DNA from: Polytrichum commune
Taxonomy: Eukaryota; Streptophyta; Polytrichopsida; Polytrichales; Polytrichaceae
Assembly: GCA_950295325.1 (NCBI GenBank)
Contig: OX485805.1
Coordinates: forward strand, 14,681,501-14,745,500
DNA length: 64,000 nucleotides
Direction of reading: 5' to 3'
Shown: one piece after another, positions 12,215-23,161 of the stretch
How positions within the stretch are numbered: the first letter of the stretch is position 1
Layout: each line of letters begins with the position of its first letter
Notes under the pieces: generated by a model
Database searches by the model: none
The model's input: the letters and a program-made list of their open reading frames with translations, nothing else
Told to the model about the DNA's origin: nothing
Program-made: the position numbers and the translations under genes

Positions 12215-13682
12215 TCAAGCAACGAGTCCCAAAAGGAGCCCCATGTTTATCCGGATAAAGTCAATGAAAATCCTGTACCAATTCAAATGTGTTTGCAAGG
12301 TTCTCAGTTGGTTCCCACGTTCGTTCATTGATATCATAATTGGTCTAGTGCATCAGATACTCCAACTTGCCCCACCTTTGGTGCGAGTCCAATATTTTTT
12401 CCACATCATATTCTTCGTGATTCTCAATCTCAATACTAGGTGGTGGTTGTTACTCTTCATGGAAAATATGACTCTCAATAAAATTATAAAAAAGAGATAT
12501 GAAATATTGGATGTATCTTCATGGAAAATGACAGCTCGAAACAAAATGCCACTGGATTGATTTGGTGTTGGATTATGAATGGTCTCAATCTCCAATAGTC
12601 CAACTTGTCAATATGCCACTTGGTCTTGTTATTTTGTCAAAGGAGCCATATTTTTTCTCCAACTTGGAAAATATGTGCTTGGTTGTGAAATTTGTTAGCA
12701 CATTTCTTATAAAACTCTTAGGCAGCTTGCAGTTGAAACTTTAGAACATCTTGAATTTGTGATAGTTGCCATGCAAAATCATCCAATGCCAGGTTATTTT
12801 CTGTTGGTGAACTCAACAAATCAAGTTTTGGATGATAACCATAATTTAAATAAAACCACGTTTGTTGTGTTGAAACATGAAGAATATTATTGTAAGCAAA
12901 TTCTGCTAGTGACAAGTCTATCATCCAATTGTCATACTATAAATTGATATTGCATCGTAAATGTTATTCAAAAAACTTGATTAACCCGTTATGTTTAACC
13001 CGTCAGTTTCAATATGGAAAACGGAAGAGAATTTGATCTCTACTCTCGATATTTCAAAAAGAAATAACCAAAACTTAGATACAAATTGATTTTCCCGATC
13101 AAATATGATATCGTCTGGAAGACCATGATATTGATGCACATTATCAAGAAATAATTGTGTCGTGTCTTCACTTTACAAAGACTGCTTACAAGGGACAAAA
13201 TATGTCATCTTTATAAACCAATCCACCACAACAAAAACGTTGTCAAATAAATTTGATGACCACAAATTTTTAATAAAGTCCATAGAGACCGAAGACCATG
13301 GCCGTCGTGGAATAGACAATGGATATAAGAGACCATAAAGGCGATGCTGAGGATTCTTGGATCTTGAACAAATGTAACAAGAGGTAACAAAATTCTTCAC
13401 ATCCTTCCACATTTTGGGCCACCAAAAATATTTGGAAAGAAGTTCCAAAATCTCGTTATATCCAAAATGACTTCTAATTGGGACGTCATGGTTGGATTAA
13501 AAAACTCGAAGCCGTGTCGAACCTTTTGGATTGAATAAACATTCTTCAAAATATAACAAATTTTCCTCCACCTTAAATTTGTCGTTTTCACCGAGGTGAT
13601 GCTTAATGTCGAGGGCCACAAAATCTCCAATGGTTGCAACACGCACCCGATTGAGGAAGTCAACATCAATTGGGGTTGGCAT
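12215..13682 (-). pseudogene. chromovirus integrase and chromodomain remnant
   Basis: From upstream to downstream on the minus strand: integrase zinc-binding and core pieces (FVTSCYICSRSKNPQHR, then SVSMDFIKNLWSS; 13,682-13,173), a distal integrase piece (LAEFAYNNILHVSTQQT; 12,924-12,718), and near 12,400-12,260 a chromodomain (VEKILDSHQRWGKLEYLMH, stop, NYDINERTWEPTENL, then LVQDFH, LYPDKHGAP). The chromodomain tryptophan normally in 'VKWKGY' falls at a stop. Chromodomains of this type target insertion to heterochromatin in intact chromoviruses. Confidence 0.85.
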
Positions 13683-14199
13683 GACAGTGGTGCAAAGGTG
13701 AAATAACTCTGGCTACAACAAAATTATACGTTGTTGATCAAATGTTGTTTCTTCAACTTTGGGGGCAAGATACGATTTCCTCGATAACACATCCGGTCGA
13801 TAAATGATAACAAAATGAAACCGGAAGAAAAACATATTCCATCGAGTTTGGCGCCGATTCAAACACGAGATAATATGAAGTACTCCAAATTGTGATCTAT
13901 ATATACAATCATTAGATGTGCAGCTCCTTTAAACAAATGACGTTACTATTGGAAAAATCCACGATAGTAAGAAATTTTATGTTATGAATTTCGTAATTAA
14001 TCTCAGTAGTAGAAAACTTGCGAGAGTAAAACACAATTGAATGAAATTTATCATCATCACCCATTTGTGAAAGTATAGCTCCCAAAGCAAATCTGAGGCA
14101 TCAATCCCTAATTATAATGTCTTTGTAAAATCTGGGTGAACTAAAATTAGTACGGTTGTGAATGTCATCTTAAGATCCTAAAATATTTTCTTTGCAGAT

Positions 14200-14367
14200 G
14201 GCCTCCAATGAAGCTTGTTTTTGCATGTCAATCAAGTGAATGGAGTAACCACTAGTGAATAATTATTGATGAGACTCCAATAGAAATTAGCAAAGCCAAA
14301 AAAAACACTGTACATCTCAAACCGTATTCGGAACTTCCCAAAACACGATAGCTTCCACCTTCTTCGG
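14200..14367 (-). pseudogene. chromovirus reverse transcriptase thumb/RNase H-side fragment
   Basis: The minus strand reads MDPKKVEAIVFWEVPNTV, then frameshifted FLGLxNYYR-like sequence. This is the classic segment following the gypsy RT palm domain (K-MDP-KV-AI-W-P). It is the downstream neighbour of the YLDDILIYSK block and is separated from it by the inverted-repeat element at 14,376-15,370. Confidence 0.75.
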
Positions 14368-14375
14368 GTCCATCC

Positions 14376-15370
14376 TTGGGGAGTTCACTGCGATAATATT
14401 AGAAAACAACGTGCGGGAAAATATAGGGTAATTTATATTCACAAAAGGAAAAACTTAGAATTTTCTTAGAAGTAATATAGGTGAGTATGTATGATAAAAT
14501 TTGTATTATAAATAATATAGGCTTGATACAAATAACACATATTTTTAAAATATTTGTAAAAATATACTGTAGGATTTAAGGATCCTAGGTTTTTTTTGAA
14601 ATAAGGTGTCCTTTGTGTTTAGAGGCGGGAAGATTTTGGATGAAAAACTACGTCAATTCAGTTGAAAAAATGGGATGAAAGATTGATGAGGGCGGATGAC
14701 GGATTCCTGGGTTTAGGATTAAAGACATGCATTATTTGTTGATTATATACTAGTCTTCTTAAAAGCTAGGAATTGTTTTGCAAGATGAACATGACATTGT
14801 TCATTTGCTATGAACAGTTTTGCTAGTATTTTTAAATGCTAGAAACAATTTCTCAAGATAAATTAGAGGAGTTTTGGTTGGTCTTGTGTCTGTCTGCTTC
14901 AAGCAGGATGTTGTAGTATTAACTCTATACCCTTCTACATTATTGCATGGACCCTATTTTTGCTTGCTTTTGTTGTTGGTGTTTTAATTGTTTTTTTACA
15001 CTCAGTGCCGTTGTGTTTAATTGTGCGTGTAACTTGATTGAAGAACATGGGCTGATTTTGTTGTTTGAAACTGTTTATGAACACTCTTAATGTAAAACCT
15101 TGTTGTGCCTTGGATTTTGGTGACTTAGTACTTTGAATGCTCTTAAACCCTTTGGAGCAAAATCAAATAATTATAATGAACATACCTAGCTTAAAATTAG
15201 AGCTTCATCAAATTTAAAAGTAATTATAGGGTCATTTAAAAAACAAGAAACTGGCAAATTATATAATAATACGGTACAAGAAATTTAGGATGGATAATTA
15301 AATACCCCTTGAATAAATACCCTTGTCACGCACGTGTATACATATATACATGTCTAGTGAACTCCCCGAG
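14376..15370. mobile_element. non-autonomous TIR element 1 (995 bp, 8-bp TSD GGTCCATC)
   Basis: The left end is CTTGGGGAGTTCACT and the right end AGTGAACTCCCCGAG; as 15-bp inverted termini they differ at one base. The element is flanked by perfect 8-bp direct repeats GGTCCATC (14,368-14,375 and 15,371-15,378) and interrupts gypsy reverse transcriptase codons. CACGTGCG lies at nt 35-42 from the right end and ACGTGCG at 35-41 from the left end. No ORF of note occurs inside. It is homologous over its ends to 38,238-38,505 and more distantly to 16,391-16,888. The superfamily is uncertain: 8-bp duplications suggest hAT, P or related groups, but the terminal bases are not typical hAT. Confidence 0.9.
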
Positions 15371-15378
15371 GGTCCATC

Positions 15379-15660
15379 TTTAAACCTTACGTAGTTGCAA
15401 TAAATCCCAAAAACTGCATCTCAGTTTGGTAAAATAAATATTTCTTTGGCTTAGAATAGAGTCTTTGCCCACGTAATTCTTCAAAGACCAACCGAACATG
15501 TTTCGTATGATCTTCTTCATTCTTGGAATATATCAAAATATCATCTAAATAAATGACAACAAAATCGTCAAGGTGCTCCCAAAAAATATCATTCATCGTA
15601 TGCTGAAAGACTGTTGAGACATTCGTAAGACCGAAAGACATGACATTATACTTGAAATTG
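15379..15660 (-). pseudogene. chromovirus reverse transcriptase catalytic fragment
   Basis: The minus strand reads NFKYNVMSFGLTN, then FVVIYLDDILIYSKNEEDH, then MQFLGFIATT. YLDD is the active-site signature of gypsy RT, here intact, followed by the usual L-G-x-I strand. The fragment is cut by the copia insertion on its upstream side (15,661) and by element 1 downstream. Confidence 0.9.
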
Positions 15661-15927
15661 TTCTAGAAGGTAGAGCATTAGATTGCTTGTAGTCAATAGA
15701 AATATAAAGGAGGAAGCATGAGAAAGAATAAGGTTAGAATAAGGCTACCATGATAGTTCGAAGAAGGATACGAATTATCCCATATTATTTGTGTGAACCA
15801 ATGAAGAGAAGAAAAACAATAAAAGGCAAAGCAAGGAGAACATGAGACCATCTCACTTCAAGCATTGTTCATATGCCTTTGTATAGATGTTTATGCTTGT
15901 ACTATCGTACTTTCTATTGAATTCAAT
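15661..15927 (+). repeat. 5' LTR of the copia element
   Basis: Aligns along its length with 21,324-21,590; shared stretches include CCAATGAAGAGAAGAAAAAC and CATGAGACCATCTCACT. Visible point differences indicate age. It ends next to the primer-binding site. Confidence 0.88.
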
Positions 15928-15928
15928 A

Positions 15929-15943
15929 GGTTATGGGCCCACC
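15929..15943 (+). promoter_or_regulatory. primer-binding site complementary to the initiator tRNA-Met anticodon arm
   Basis: GGTTATGGGCCCACC follows the 5' LTR by one base. Its complement, GGTGGGCCCATAACC, is the anticodon stem-loop (with CAT) of plant cytosolic initiator tRNA-Met. Most plant copia elements instead pair with the tRNA 3' end (TGGTATCAGAGC). An internal site implies priming from a cleaved half-tRNA, as known for Drosophila copia. The same core occurs in the other copia element at 30,241-30,251. Confidence 0.75.
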
Positions 15944-16155
15944 ATGTAAGTGAAGTGCCTAGAATTTAATTGCATTTGAGTTTGCAGAGTGGATCTCAAA
16001 GAATTGGCGCTTCAAAGCATTGGAGTTGTCCGAGGGCGCATTTTGTTATTGTAAGTATTTATTTGTTTTTATTTTTGCTTGAATGTATGTCTTATGCAAG
16101 AGCATGTGATTTGAGTTGCTTGAGTGTATGAAGGTTTGAAGGTATGTAGATTTCA

Positions 16156-17045
16156 AGCATTTGAATGGAGTGTTTTGAGTGCTCAATGATTTCCTTAAGA
16201 GCTTTGAAGATGTTCAGATTACAATAGTATATTACTTGAGATACTTAAATGTTGAAAATTTTATTTAAAATGTTTGGAGGTGTTTAGACTTTAAAGCATT
16301 TGACTTGAATGTTTTGAGCGATCAAGAGTTTATTTGAAAGCTTTGAAGGTGTTTAGAGTCCAATAGCACATAATTTGAGAAACTTGAGTACACGGGTAGA
16401 TCACTCTAAGGCATTTTTGTGCACCACGTGCGGTTGGGGTTTTTTTTTGTTTTGGGGTTATTTACCTTCAAGGGTTGAATTAAAGCCTCCCTATAATTAC
16501 TTAAATTTAAAAAATGGCCCATTTGTTTGCACCCTTCCATTAGTTGTATTGTCCAAGTCACTGCAATTTTTTGTATTCTATATTCCTTTTAAGTAATTTT
16601 GGATAGACGAAAATCCCAATTATCATCCATCCCCGTGAGTCCTAAACCCATTTACATACCATACTAAACATACCTTCTAGGATCCTTATCTTTAGCCCCT
16701 ATATGAATTTTACAAAAAATAATGGCCCACGTTTTATGTCCATCTAACTTACTTATAATGGGATTGTCTACATTTAATGGCCCCTTCATTATTTGGAATA
16801 TCTTTATAATTTTTATTTCAAATGATTTTAATCCTCTCTATATTATGCTGCACATCGTTTTTAAAATGTACTAAGTGATCTACCCGTGCTTGAGTATTGA
16901 GAAACTTATGTGAGAAGTTTGGAGATGTTTAGACTTTAAAGCATTTGACTTTAATGTTTTGAGAGTTCAAGAGTTTATTTGGGAGCTTTGAAGGTGTTTA
17001 GACTCCAATAGCACATGACTTGATAAGCTTGAATTTTGAAAAGAT
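16156..17045 (+). repeat. three ~140-bp tandem repeats in the copia leader
   Basis: Copies start near 16,156, 16,288 and 16,938. They share phrases such as 'aaagcatttgactt(g/t)aatg' and 'gagctttgaaggtgtttaga'. The second copy is split by the 498-bp TIR element. Related short phrases continue to about 17,340. The repeats are non-coding leader sequence between primer site and gag. Confidence 0.75.
16391..16888. mobile_element. non-autonomous TIR element 3 (498 bp, 8-bp TSD CTTGAGTA)
   Basis: The termini are a perfect 15-bp inverted repeat, CACGGGTAGATCACT...AGTGATCTACCCGTG. Perfect 8-bp duplications CTTGAGTA lie at 16,383-16,390 and 16,889-16,896. CACGTGCG sits at nt 35-42 from the left end and ATGTGCA at 34-40 from the right, the same spacing as in the two other elements, and a GGGGTTATTTACCTT-like block is shared with the 38.2-kb copy. 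No coding capacity. It inserted after the copia element was already in place. Confidence 0.9.
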
Positions 17046-17360
17046 TTTTTAAGAGTATGAAATGCATTTGAATTGAAGAGATATCATTTGATTGATTTAA
17101 ATGTTTTTAAAAATTTCTTGAGATGTAAATTTTTTTATGTGAATGATTTAAGAATGCAAGGCATTTGAGGTGAATATATCTTATTTGAGTGATTTGAAAA
17201 TGCAAGGCATTTGAAGTGTTAAAAAAATAATTTGAATGATTTGAATGTTTTTCAAACTTTTACGGGGTGTAGAAGATCAAACTTGATATATTTGAGAGTG
17301 TAAGGCATTTAGGGTGAGAATATATTGTTTTAGTGTTTTGAGCATACCTCCGAGCATACG

Positions 17361-18090
17361 ATGGCATCATTTGAAAGCGGGGCCACTAGAATCATTAACA
17401 AATTTAATGAAAAAAAGTTTAATCTTTGGAAGTTCAAAATCGAAATGTTGTTGGCATCCATAAATCTTTGGGATATTGTGGACAGATCCGAAGAACCGTC
17501 ACCTTCCAATGCGGACCCCAAAGTGTCGAAAGAATACCAAAGACGCATCAAGAAGGTCATGTCTATTATTGGCCTCAACTTGGTAAATTACCAACTTGCA
17601 TACATCAAAAGTTGCAAAGGACCCGCAGAGGCGTGGAAGACCCTTTGCAATATCACAAGACGAAAAGTTTGTCTAACATCATTTTAATTTACAGTAAGTT
17701 TTTCACTTGTAACATGCAAAAAAAAGACGATTTATTAGACCACGTCAATAAGGTCAAGGTGCTCACGGATCAACTCGCTTGTTTGGAGATACCTATGATA
17801 GACGAAAACATTATCATAATATTGCTCAAGAATTTACCGACATCGTTCAAATATTTGATCACTGCCAAGGAGATAATGCCGATGAAGGAACTTACAATGA
17901 ACTACGTGATAGTGCGTTTGATGCACGAGATGTCAAAACGTAAGGAGAAGGAGTTCCAAAGTGAAGATGTCACCATAGTATTGCGACAACACAAAGGGAA
18001 CAACTTATTTCCATGTCAAGGCGCAAAATCGTGATACTATTATAATAAACCGGACCACATTGCGCATTTTTGCAACAAAACAAAGAACAA
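17361..18090 (+). pseudogene. copia gag (frameshifted) with eroded CCHC knuckle
   Basis: Starts MASFESGATRIINKFNEKKF and contains NLWKFKIEMLLASINLWDIV, a typical copia gag opening (F-x-L-W-K). The frame shifts near 17,680 and continues as KKDDLLDHVNKVKVLTDQLA and LLKNLPTSFKYLITAKEI. At about 18,033-18,080 a nucleocapsid knuckle is recognisable (YYYNKPDHIAHFCNK), but its first Cys codon is now a stop. Confidence 0.85.
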
Positions 18091-19403
18091 AGAATGAGAA
18101 CAAAAAAAATACAAAGGACAATGCCGACTATGCATTTGTAATGCGTAATGAAACACAATCCAAAAGTATGTGCAAGTGGATCATGGATCCGGGTACTTCT
18201 AAGCACATGACTTCGCATAAGGCCGCATTTGACACGTATGAGGTAATCACTTTACGCAATGTGCATTTGGATAATAATAACGTTGTCCAAGCCATCGGAA
18301 TGAGATCCATTATCGTGAAAATAATCTTGGAAGGTAAAATCAATCAAATTTGTATAAAAAATGTGCTCCACTCTCCCAAATTACATGCCAATTTGTTCTC
18401 GGTAAGCAAACTTGTGTCAAACAATTTAAAGGTCCAATTCAACCTAAACGAATGCATTGTCAAATCTTGCAACGGTGAAGCCATTACGATTGCATCACAC
18501 GAACATAACCTGTACGAAATCAATTTTGTAAAGGTGCACAAAGCGGAAACGGCCAACTTGGTGCAATCTCCAACAGGAGATGACGCGCTCGAACTTTGGC
18601 ACCGCTACATTGGGCATTTGAATGTGAAGGGTGTTCATACCGTCCAAAACATGGTAAGTGGTATGAACCTTGGCAAATTTTCTTACCCCACATCCTAATT
18701 ACTTTATGAAGCGTACATCGAAGATAAACAACATAGGGTTGCGTTACCGAATGAGGGAGGGAGGCGAGCCACCAAACCTTTAGAAATTATGCATTAGGAT
18801 GTGTGTGGCCCCATGAGGACTACATCCATGGGCGGTGCAAGGTATTTTGAAACTTCCATTGGTGATTCTTCAAGGAATGTGTGGTTATATGGGTTGAAAT
18901 CCAAAAGGGATTGCTTTGAGAAGTTCGATAAGTTTAAGGCACTTGTAGAGACACAATCAGAGTATAAAATTAAAACATCTCAGTCGAACAATGGTGGAGA
19001 GTTTGTTTCTAAGGTATTCAACCATTTTTTTTAAGAACATGGTATCGAGAAGCAAACATCTACCCCATATACACCTCAACAAAATAAAGTGGTGGAGTGT
19101 ACGAATCGTATCATCATGGAGATGGCAATGAACATACTTCATATTCAAAACCTCGATAAATCATTTTGGACGGAAATGGTGGTTAATGCGGTCTACACAC
19201 GAATCCGTTATCCAACGAGGACATTGGATTCCATTACGCCCGAGGAAGCATGGAGTAAAAAGAGGCCTTACATTACACATATGCATATGTTTGGGTGGGT
19301 CACCTACGTAATGGTGCCGGATGAACGAATGGATAAACTCGATGCAAAGGGCACAAAATATTTGTTTTGGGATTATTATGCGGGGCTAAGGCCTATAGGT
19401 TAA
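18060..19403 (+). pseudogene. copia protease and integrase (broken)
   Basis: WIMDPGTSKHMTSHKAAF is the protease site with the catalytic D-(S/T)-G changed to D-P-G. A gag-pre-integrase block follows (ELWHRYIGHLNVKGV). The integrase core begins at about 18,800 with the first acidic residue region, then SQSNNGGEF (normally DNGGEF, second catalytic Asp now Asn) and YTPQQNKVVE (third acidic residue Glu). Stops at about 18,697 and 19,032 break the frame. Loss of catalytic residues fits an inactive element. Confidence 0.85.
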
Positions 19404-21189
19404 TGTGTTTACAAACTAAAAAAATCATAACAAATAGAGACATGGTATTCATGGAAGATTGCATGAGCGTTGGAAACGCTTTGGAGATTCGTCCAAGTGG
19501 GAAAAATGAAGGCCCTACGTACGGCGGTTGTTGTGGACAAACCTTTCATATTATCTTCTTGTGATGATGGTAAGGAGCACGAGGAGTAAGTGGGAAATCA
19601 TTTGGTTGTACATGAAAAGTCAATCAAAATTTCCGTGGAGAATGACGACCATGTTGAGAGATTCAACGAGGATGTAAGATATTCTAAAAGGGAGCGACGT
19701 CCACCTGGAGTGTGGTGGAAGAATCACATTCTACTCCAACACGGCGAAGAACGGACCAATGTGACATTGTTGGATGATCCTTTGAATTTATGCAAAGCGT
19801 TGAGATCCAAAGATGCGAGCGAAAGGGAGGCCGCAATGTAAGAGGAGTACGACTCGCTCATGGCAAACAATACGTGGGAATTGACCAAACTTCCAAAGGA
19901 TCGCAAGAGTGTAGGATGCAAATGGATGTTCCGCATCAAGATTGATGCATTTTATTAGCAAAGGGATATTCTCAAGTGGCCGGAGTGGATTTTACTGAGA
20001 CAATTACTCTCATGGCCAAGTTTATCACCATTAGATGCATACTCGGATTAAGAGCAGCCTTGAATTTGGAGATCCACCAAATGAATGTAAATACAACATT
20101 TTTTAATGGAATATTAGAGGTGGAAATTTTATATGGATCAACCGGAGGGTTTTGTACAAGAGAGGAAAAAAAATATTGTGTGCAAACTCAAGAAAGCTTT
20201 GTACGGACTCAAGCAATGGCTGAAAGCGTGGTACCGCCGTATCAACTCATTCCTCATTAATGAGGGCTTAAGTAGGAGCTAAGTAGATTATTCGTTGTAC
20301 CTCCAACAAAGAGGAGAAAATATGTTGGTGACAATCCTCTACATGGATAATTTGATCGTATTGGCAAGCTATGTAACCCAATTGAATTGGCTCAAATTGG
20401 AGCTTGAGAAGGAATTTGAGATGAGCGATCTTGAAGAATTGCATTATTGCCTAGGAATGGAATTTGAGAGGAATAAAGAAGCCCGTACCATTATCATGAA
20501 TCAAAAAAACTATATTGAAAAGATCCTTAAGCATTTTAACATGGAAGAATGCAAACCGGTTGGAACTCCGTTGATGTAAATTATAAATTATAAAAACTTT
20601 CGGATGAGGAATTTATGAATGTGCAAAGGAAAATGGAAGGTGTTCCATACAAGGCCGGAGTAGGATCTTTCATGTATGCAATGGTGGCCATAAGGGCCGA
20701 TATTGCATTTGCGGTAAGTACGGTGAGCCAATTCATGTTGAAGCCAATCCACCGCATTGGATGGCCATAAAACACATAATGAGGTATTTGAAGGGCACTT
20801 TGGACTTCATATTATGCCTCAGAGGCAAGGATATTGTCTTAAGAGGTTTTGTGATGCGGATTGGGCGGGAGATGCAAATGACCAGCGATCCACCACGGGG
20901 TACGTACTTTTTGTTGGTGGTGGATTCATTTAATGAAAATGCAACAAAACAACCAACCATTGCATTGTCTACGATAGGGGCGGAGTACATGGCTACTAGC
21001 CATTGTACTAAAAAAACGGTTTGGCTTCGGCAACTTTTGCCGGATGTGGGATATGTGCAAGAAGTACCGACATCCATCATGTGTGACAATCAAGGATGCA
21101 TAGCACTTGCAAAGAATCCCACACACCATTCTTGCACCAAAAATATCGATGTACAACATCACTTCATTATAGAGAAACTAGATAATTAA
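19403..21189 (+). pseudogene. copia reverse transcriptase and RNase H (broken)
   Basis: Fragments in order: NNTWELTKLPKDRKSVGCKW (RT start), VAGVDFTETITLMAKFITIR, YMDNLIVLAS (active site, canonical YVDD with the last Asp lost), LELEKEFEMSDLEELHYCLG, the RNase H region KHIMRYLKGTLDFILCL with CDADWAGDAN, and near 21,130 a frame with the terminal KNIDVQHHFI. At least four stops or frameshifts separate these blocks. Confidence 0.85.
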
Positions 21190-21323
21190 AATATATGTTT
21201 GAAGTATTGTCCTATGAAGGATATGATAGTAGACGTGCTAACCAATCCACTTGCAAAGGATAGGCATCAAACATTAACAAAGGAAATGGGTTTAGAAGCT
21301 TTTGACTACTCACAAAGTGGGAG

Positions 21324-21590
21324 TGTAGAAGATAGAACATTAGATTACTCGTAGTCAATAGAAATATAAAGAAAAAAGCATAAGAAAAAAGAAGCTTAGA
21401 ATAAAGCTACCATGCTTATTTGAAGAAAGATATGAGTTATCCCATATTGTTTATGTGAACCAATGAAGAGAAGAAAAACATTACAAGGCAAAGCAAAGGA
21501 GAGCATGAGACCATCTCACTCCAAGCATTGTTCATATGCCTTTGTATAGGTGTTTGTGCTTGTACAATATTATTTCCTATTGATTCCAAT
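21324..21590 (+). repeat. 3' LTR of the copia element
   Basis: Begins TGTAGAAGATAGAAC directly after the purine-rich tract and ends ...TATTGATTCCAAT before the AATTG duplication. Same length (267 bp) as the 5' copy. Confidence 0.88.
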
Positions 21591-21645
21591 AATTGCCATA
21601 TCTTGTACTAAAAATTGTCTTCCATTTGTCTCTGTCGTAGTAATT
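21591..21645 (-). pseudogene. chromovirus reverse transcriptase sliver between two insertions
   Basis: The minus strand encodes YDRDKWKTIFSTRYGN, the RT motif (E/D)xWKTAFxTRYGxF. It lies between the copia element and the 1.5-kb A-tailed insert and proves that both landed in the same gypsy gene. Confidence 0.85.
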
Positions 21646-23160
21646 TTTTTTGTTTTGTTTTCACTTTTTAGAGACTGAAGTGTAAAAAGGGGTTGAAATA
21701 GTGGTTAGTTAGAGTGTCATGTGTGGAATGTGGGTCATTGTTTAAGAGATTAGAAAAGACAGATTTGAAGAAGTCTAAGTGTCCGGTCTGAAAGAAAGAC
21801 TATATGAATATTGGAGGGGAGAAAAGTGATCATCACTTCATCTTCTACGTTTTTTATCCTCGGGATAAAAAATATATCTTCTGAGAGGTATTGGGATAAT
21901 ACCTTCTCTTTGTAACTGGGTCTATTATCTTTTGTCAAGAAATATAATCTGTGTGAAGGGAGGGATTCCCTAGACCATTCTCTGAGAATTTTCATATGTA
22001 ATTATAAGTTTTAACTTACTGACAATTGTCTGATGTCAAGATTAGGAGACTATACCAGTCAGGGTTGAATGTTGTCCATAGTCTCTTCACTTTATACCAC
22101 AGAGAATGAATGGCAGACCATCTTCTTTTTCCCGAGATGTCTAAGGAAGGATATGAGATTGACTATGTTTGTATAAGCCATAAACTCTGAATTAATGATC
22201 ATGCTATAGTATGGAGAGAGTGGATTACCAGAGGGATTGAGTTTGTTACTCGTTTTCCAATTGGATGAGAGAAGGAGCATTACTCCCTCCTAAAATTATT
22301 CTAAGGAATTGTTTGATGACTGAATCATGCACGTATGGATATATCCCGATACCCGAGAGAGGTGAATGAGAATTTTTACCTGGGAGTAATTTGGTAAGAC
22401 GAACCCTTCTCCTCAGTTTAATTAAGAGAACACTTTGAATCAAAGAGAAGACATCACACGGAGAGTCAATAGGCTGAAGCAGTTACGGGAGAACCAAGAT
22501 TGATCATACTCTTCTCAAAATTCTCTGGGGAGCGGAGAGCGATGACTTCCTTGGTACAGATAAACATGATTGATTTACAGTACTCTAATACACATTGACA
22601 ATAATCATAGGCTGAAGGAATCCTTGCGCAAAGTAGACTGACCATGCTAGAGTTACATATGAGACTATGGTCGGACGGATTAATTAACTGGATTATAATC
22701 AAGGAAGCATGACTGAAAGGGCTATAGTCTAGGACTGTCTTTTCAAGTTCCACTAAAGGGAAATTAATTAACCTCGGACCATTTTGATCTACCAAAGTGC
22801 CCTTGGCTTTGGTGAATAGACGTATCATTGTTACTCTGCAACAGTCAATTGACTATGGTTGCGCCTATGCTTGAGCACCGCACTTTTGATTAATTACAAA
22901 GAACCCACTGCCAGATTCTTGACTAGATAATTAAAGGGAGAAGAGTGACAGCCACAATTGTATGCACTGACAAAGAGAGAAGTTCAAAGTATTCCCTCAC
23001 CCAGTCCTTCTAAACCTAGAATAATGAGAAATTATCCGATATTTGATCCAATTAAACTTATCTGAGACACCTAGATGATACAAAAATCACCTTTTGAGTC
23101 TTCCCTGTTTGTTCCCTGGTTGTTTGACCGAACCAAAAGCTAAACTACAGTCTCCTTCCT
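21646..23160 (-). mobile_element. 1.5-kb A-tailed insert with four same-strand small ORFs (unidentified)
   Basis: This 1,515-bp sequence interrupts the gypsy RT between GAYNLI (ending about 23,165) and DKWKT (21,630). TAATT flanks it on both sides (21,641-21,645, 23,161-23,165). On the minus strand it ends in an A-rich tail (AAAACAAAACAAAAAAAA) and starts AGGAAGGAGACTGTAG. Four ATG-started frames follow one another on this strand: 22,828-22,466 (120 aa), 22,443-22,246 (65), 22,280-22,092 (62, overlapping the previous one) and 21,995-21,750 (81); none above 60 codons lies on the other strand. I recognise no protein family. It looks like a reverse-transcribed RNA, but the 5-bp duplication is short for LINE-type integration. 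Confidence 0.55.
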
Positions 23161-23161
23161 T

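Larger units (their letters stand above)
15661..21590 (+). mobile_element. Ty1/copia retrotransposon, complete structure but inactive
   Basis: Two 267-bp LTRs (15,661-15,927 and 21,324-21,590) bracket a 5.9-kb element inside the chromovirus RT. The target duplication AATTG is found at 15,656-15,660 and 21,591-21,595. Order on the plus strand: 5' LTR, primer site, long leader with repeats and a nested TIR element, gag, protease, integrase, RT, RNase H (Ty1 order), purine-rich tract AAAGTGGGAG, 3' LTR. The LTRs are diverged and pol has many stops, so this is an old, dead copy. The exact LTR edge may start two bases earlier with TG. Confidence 0.92.
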
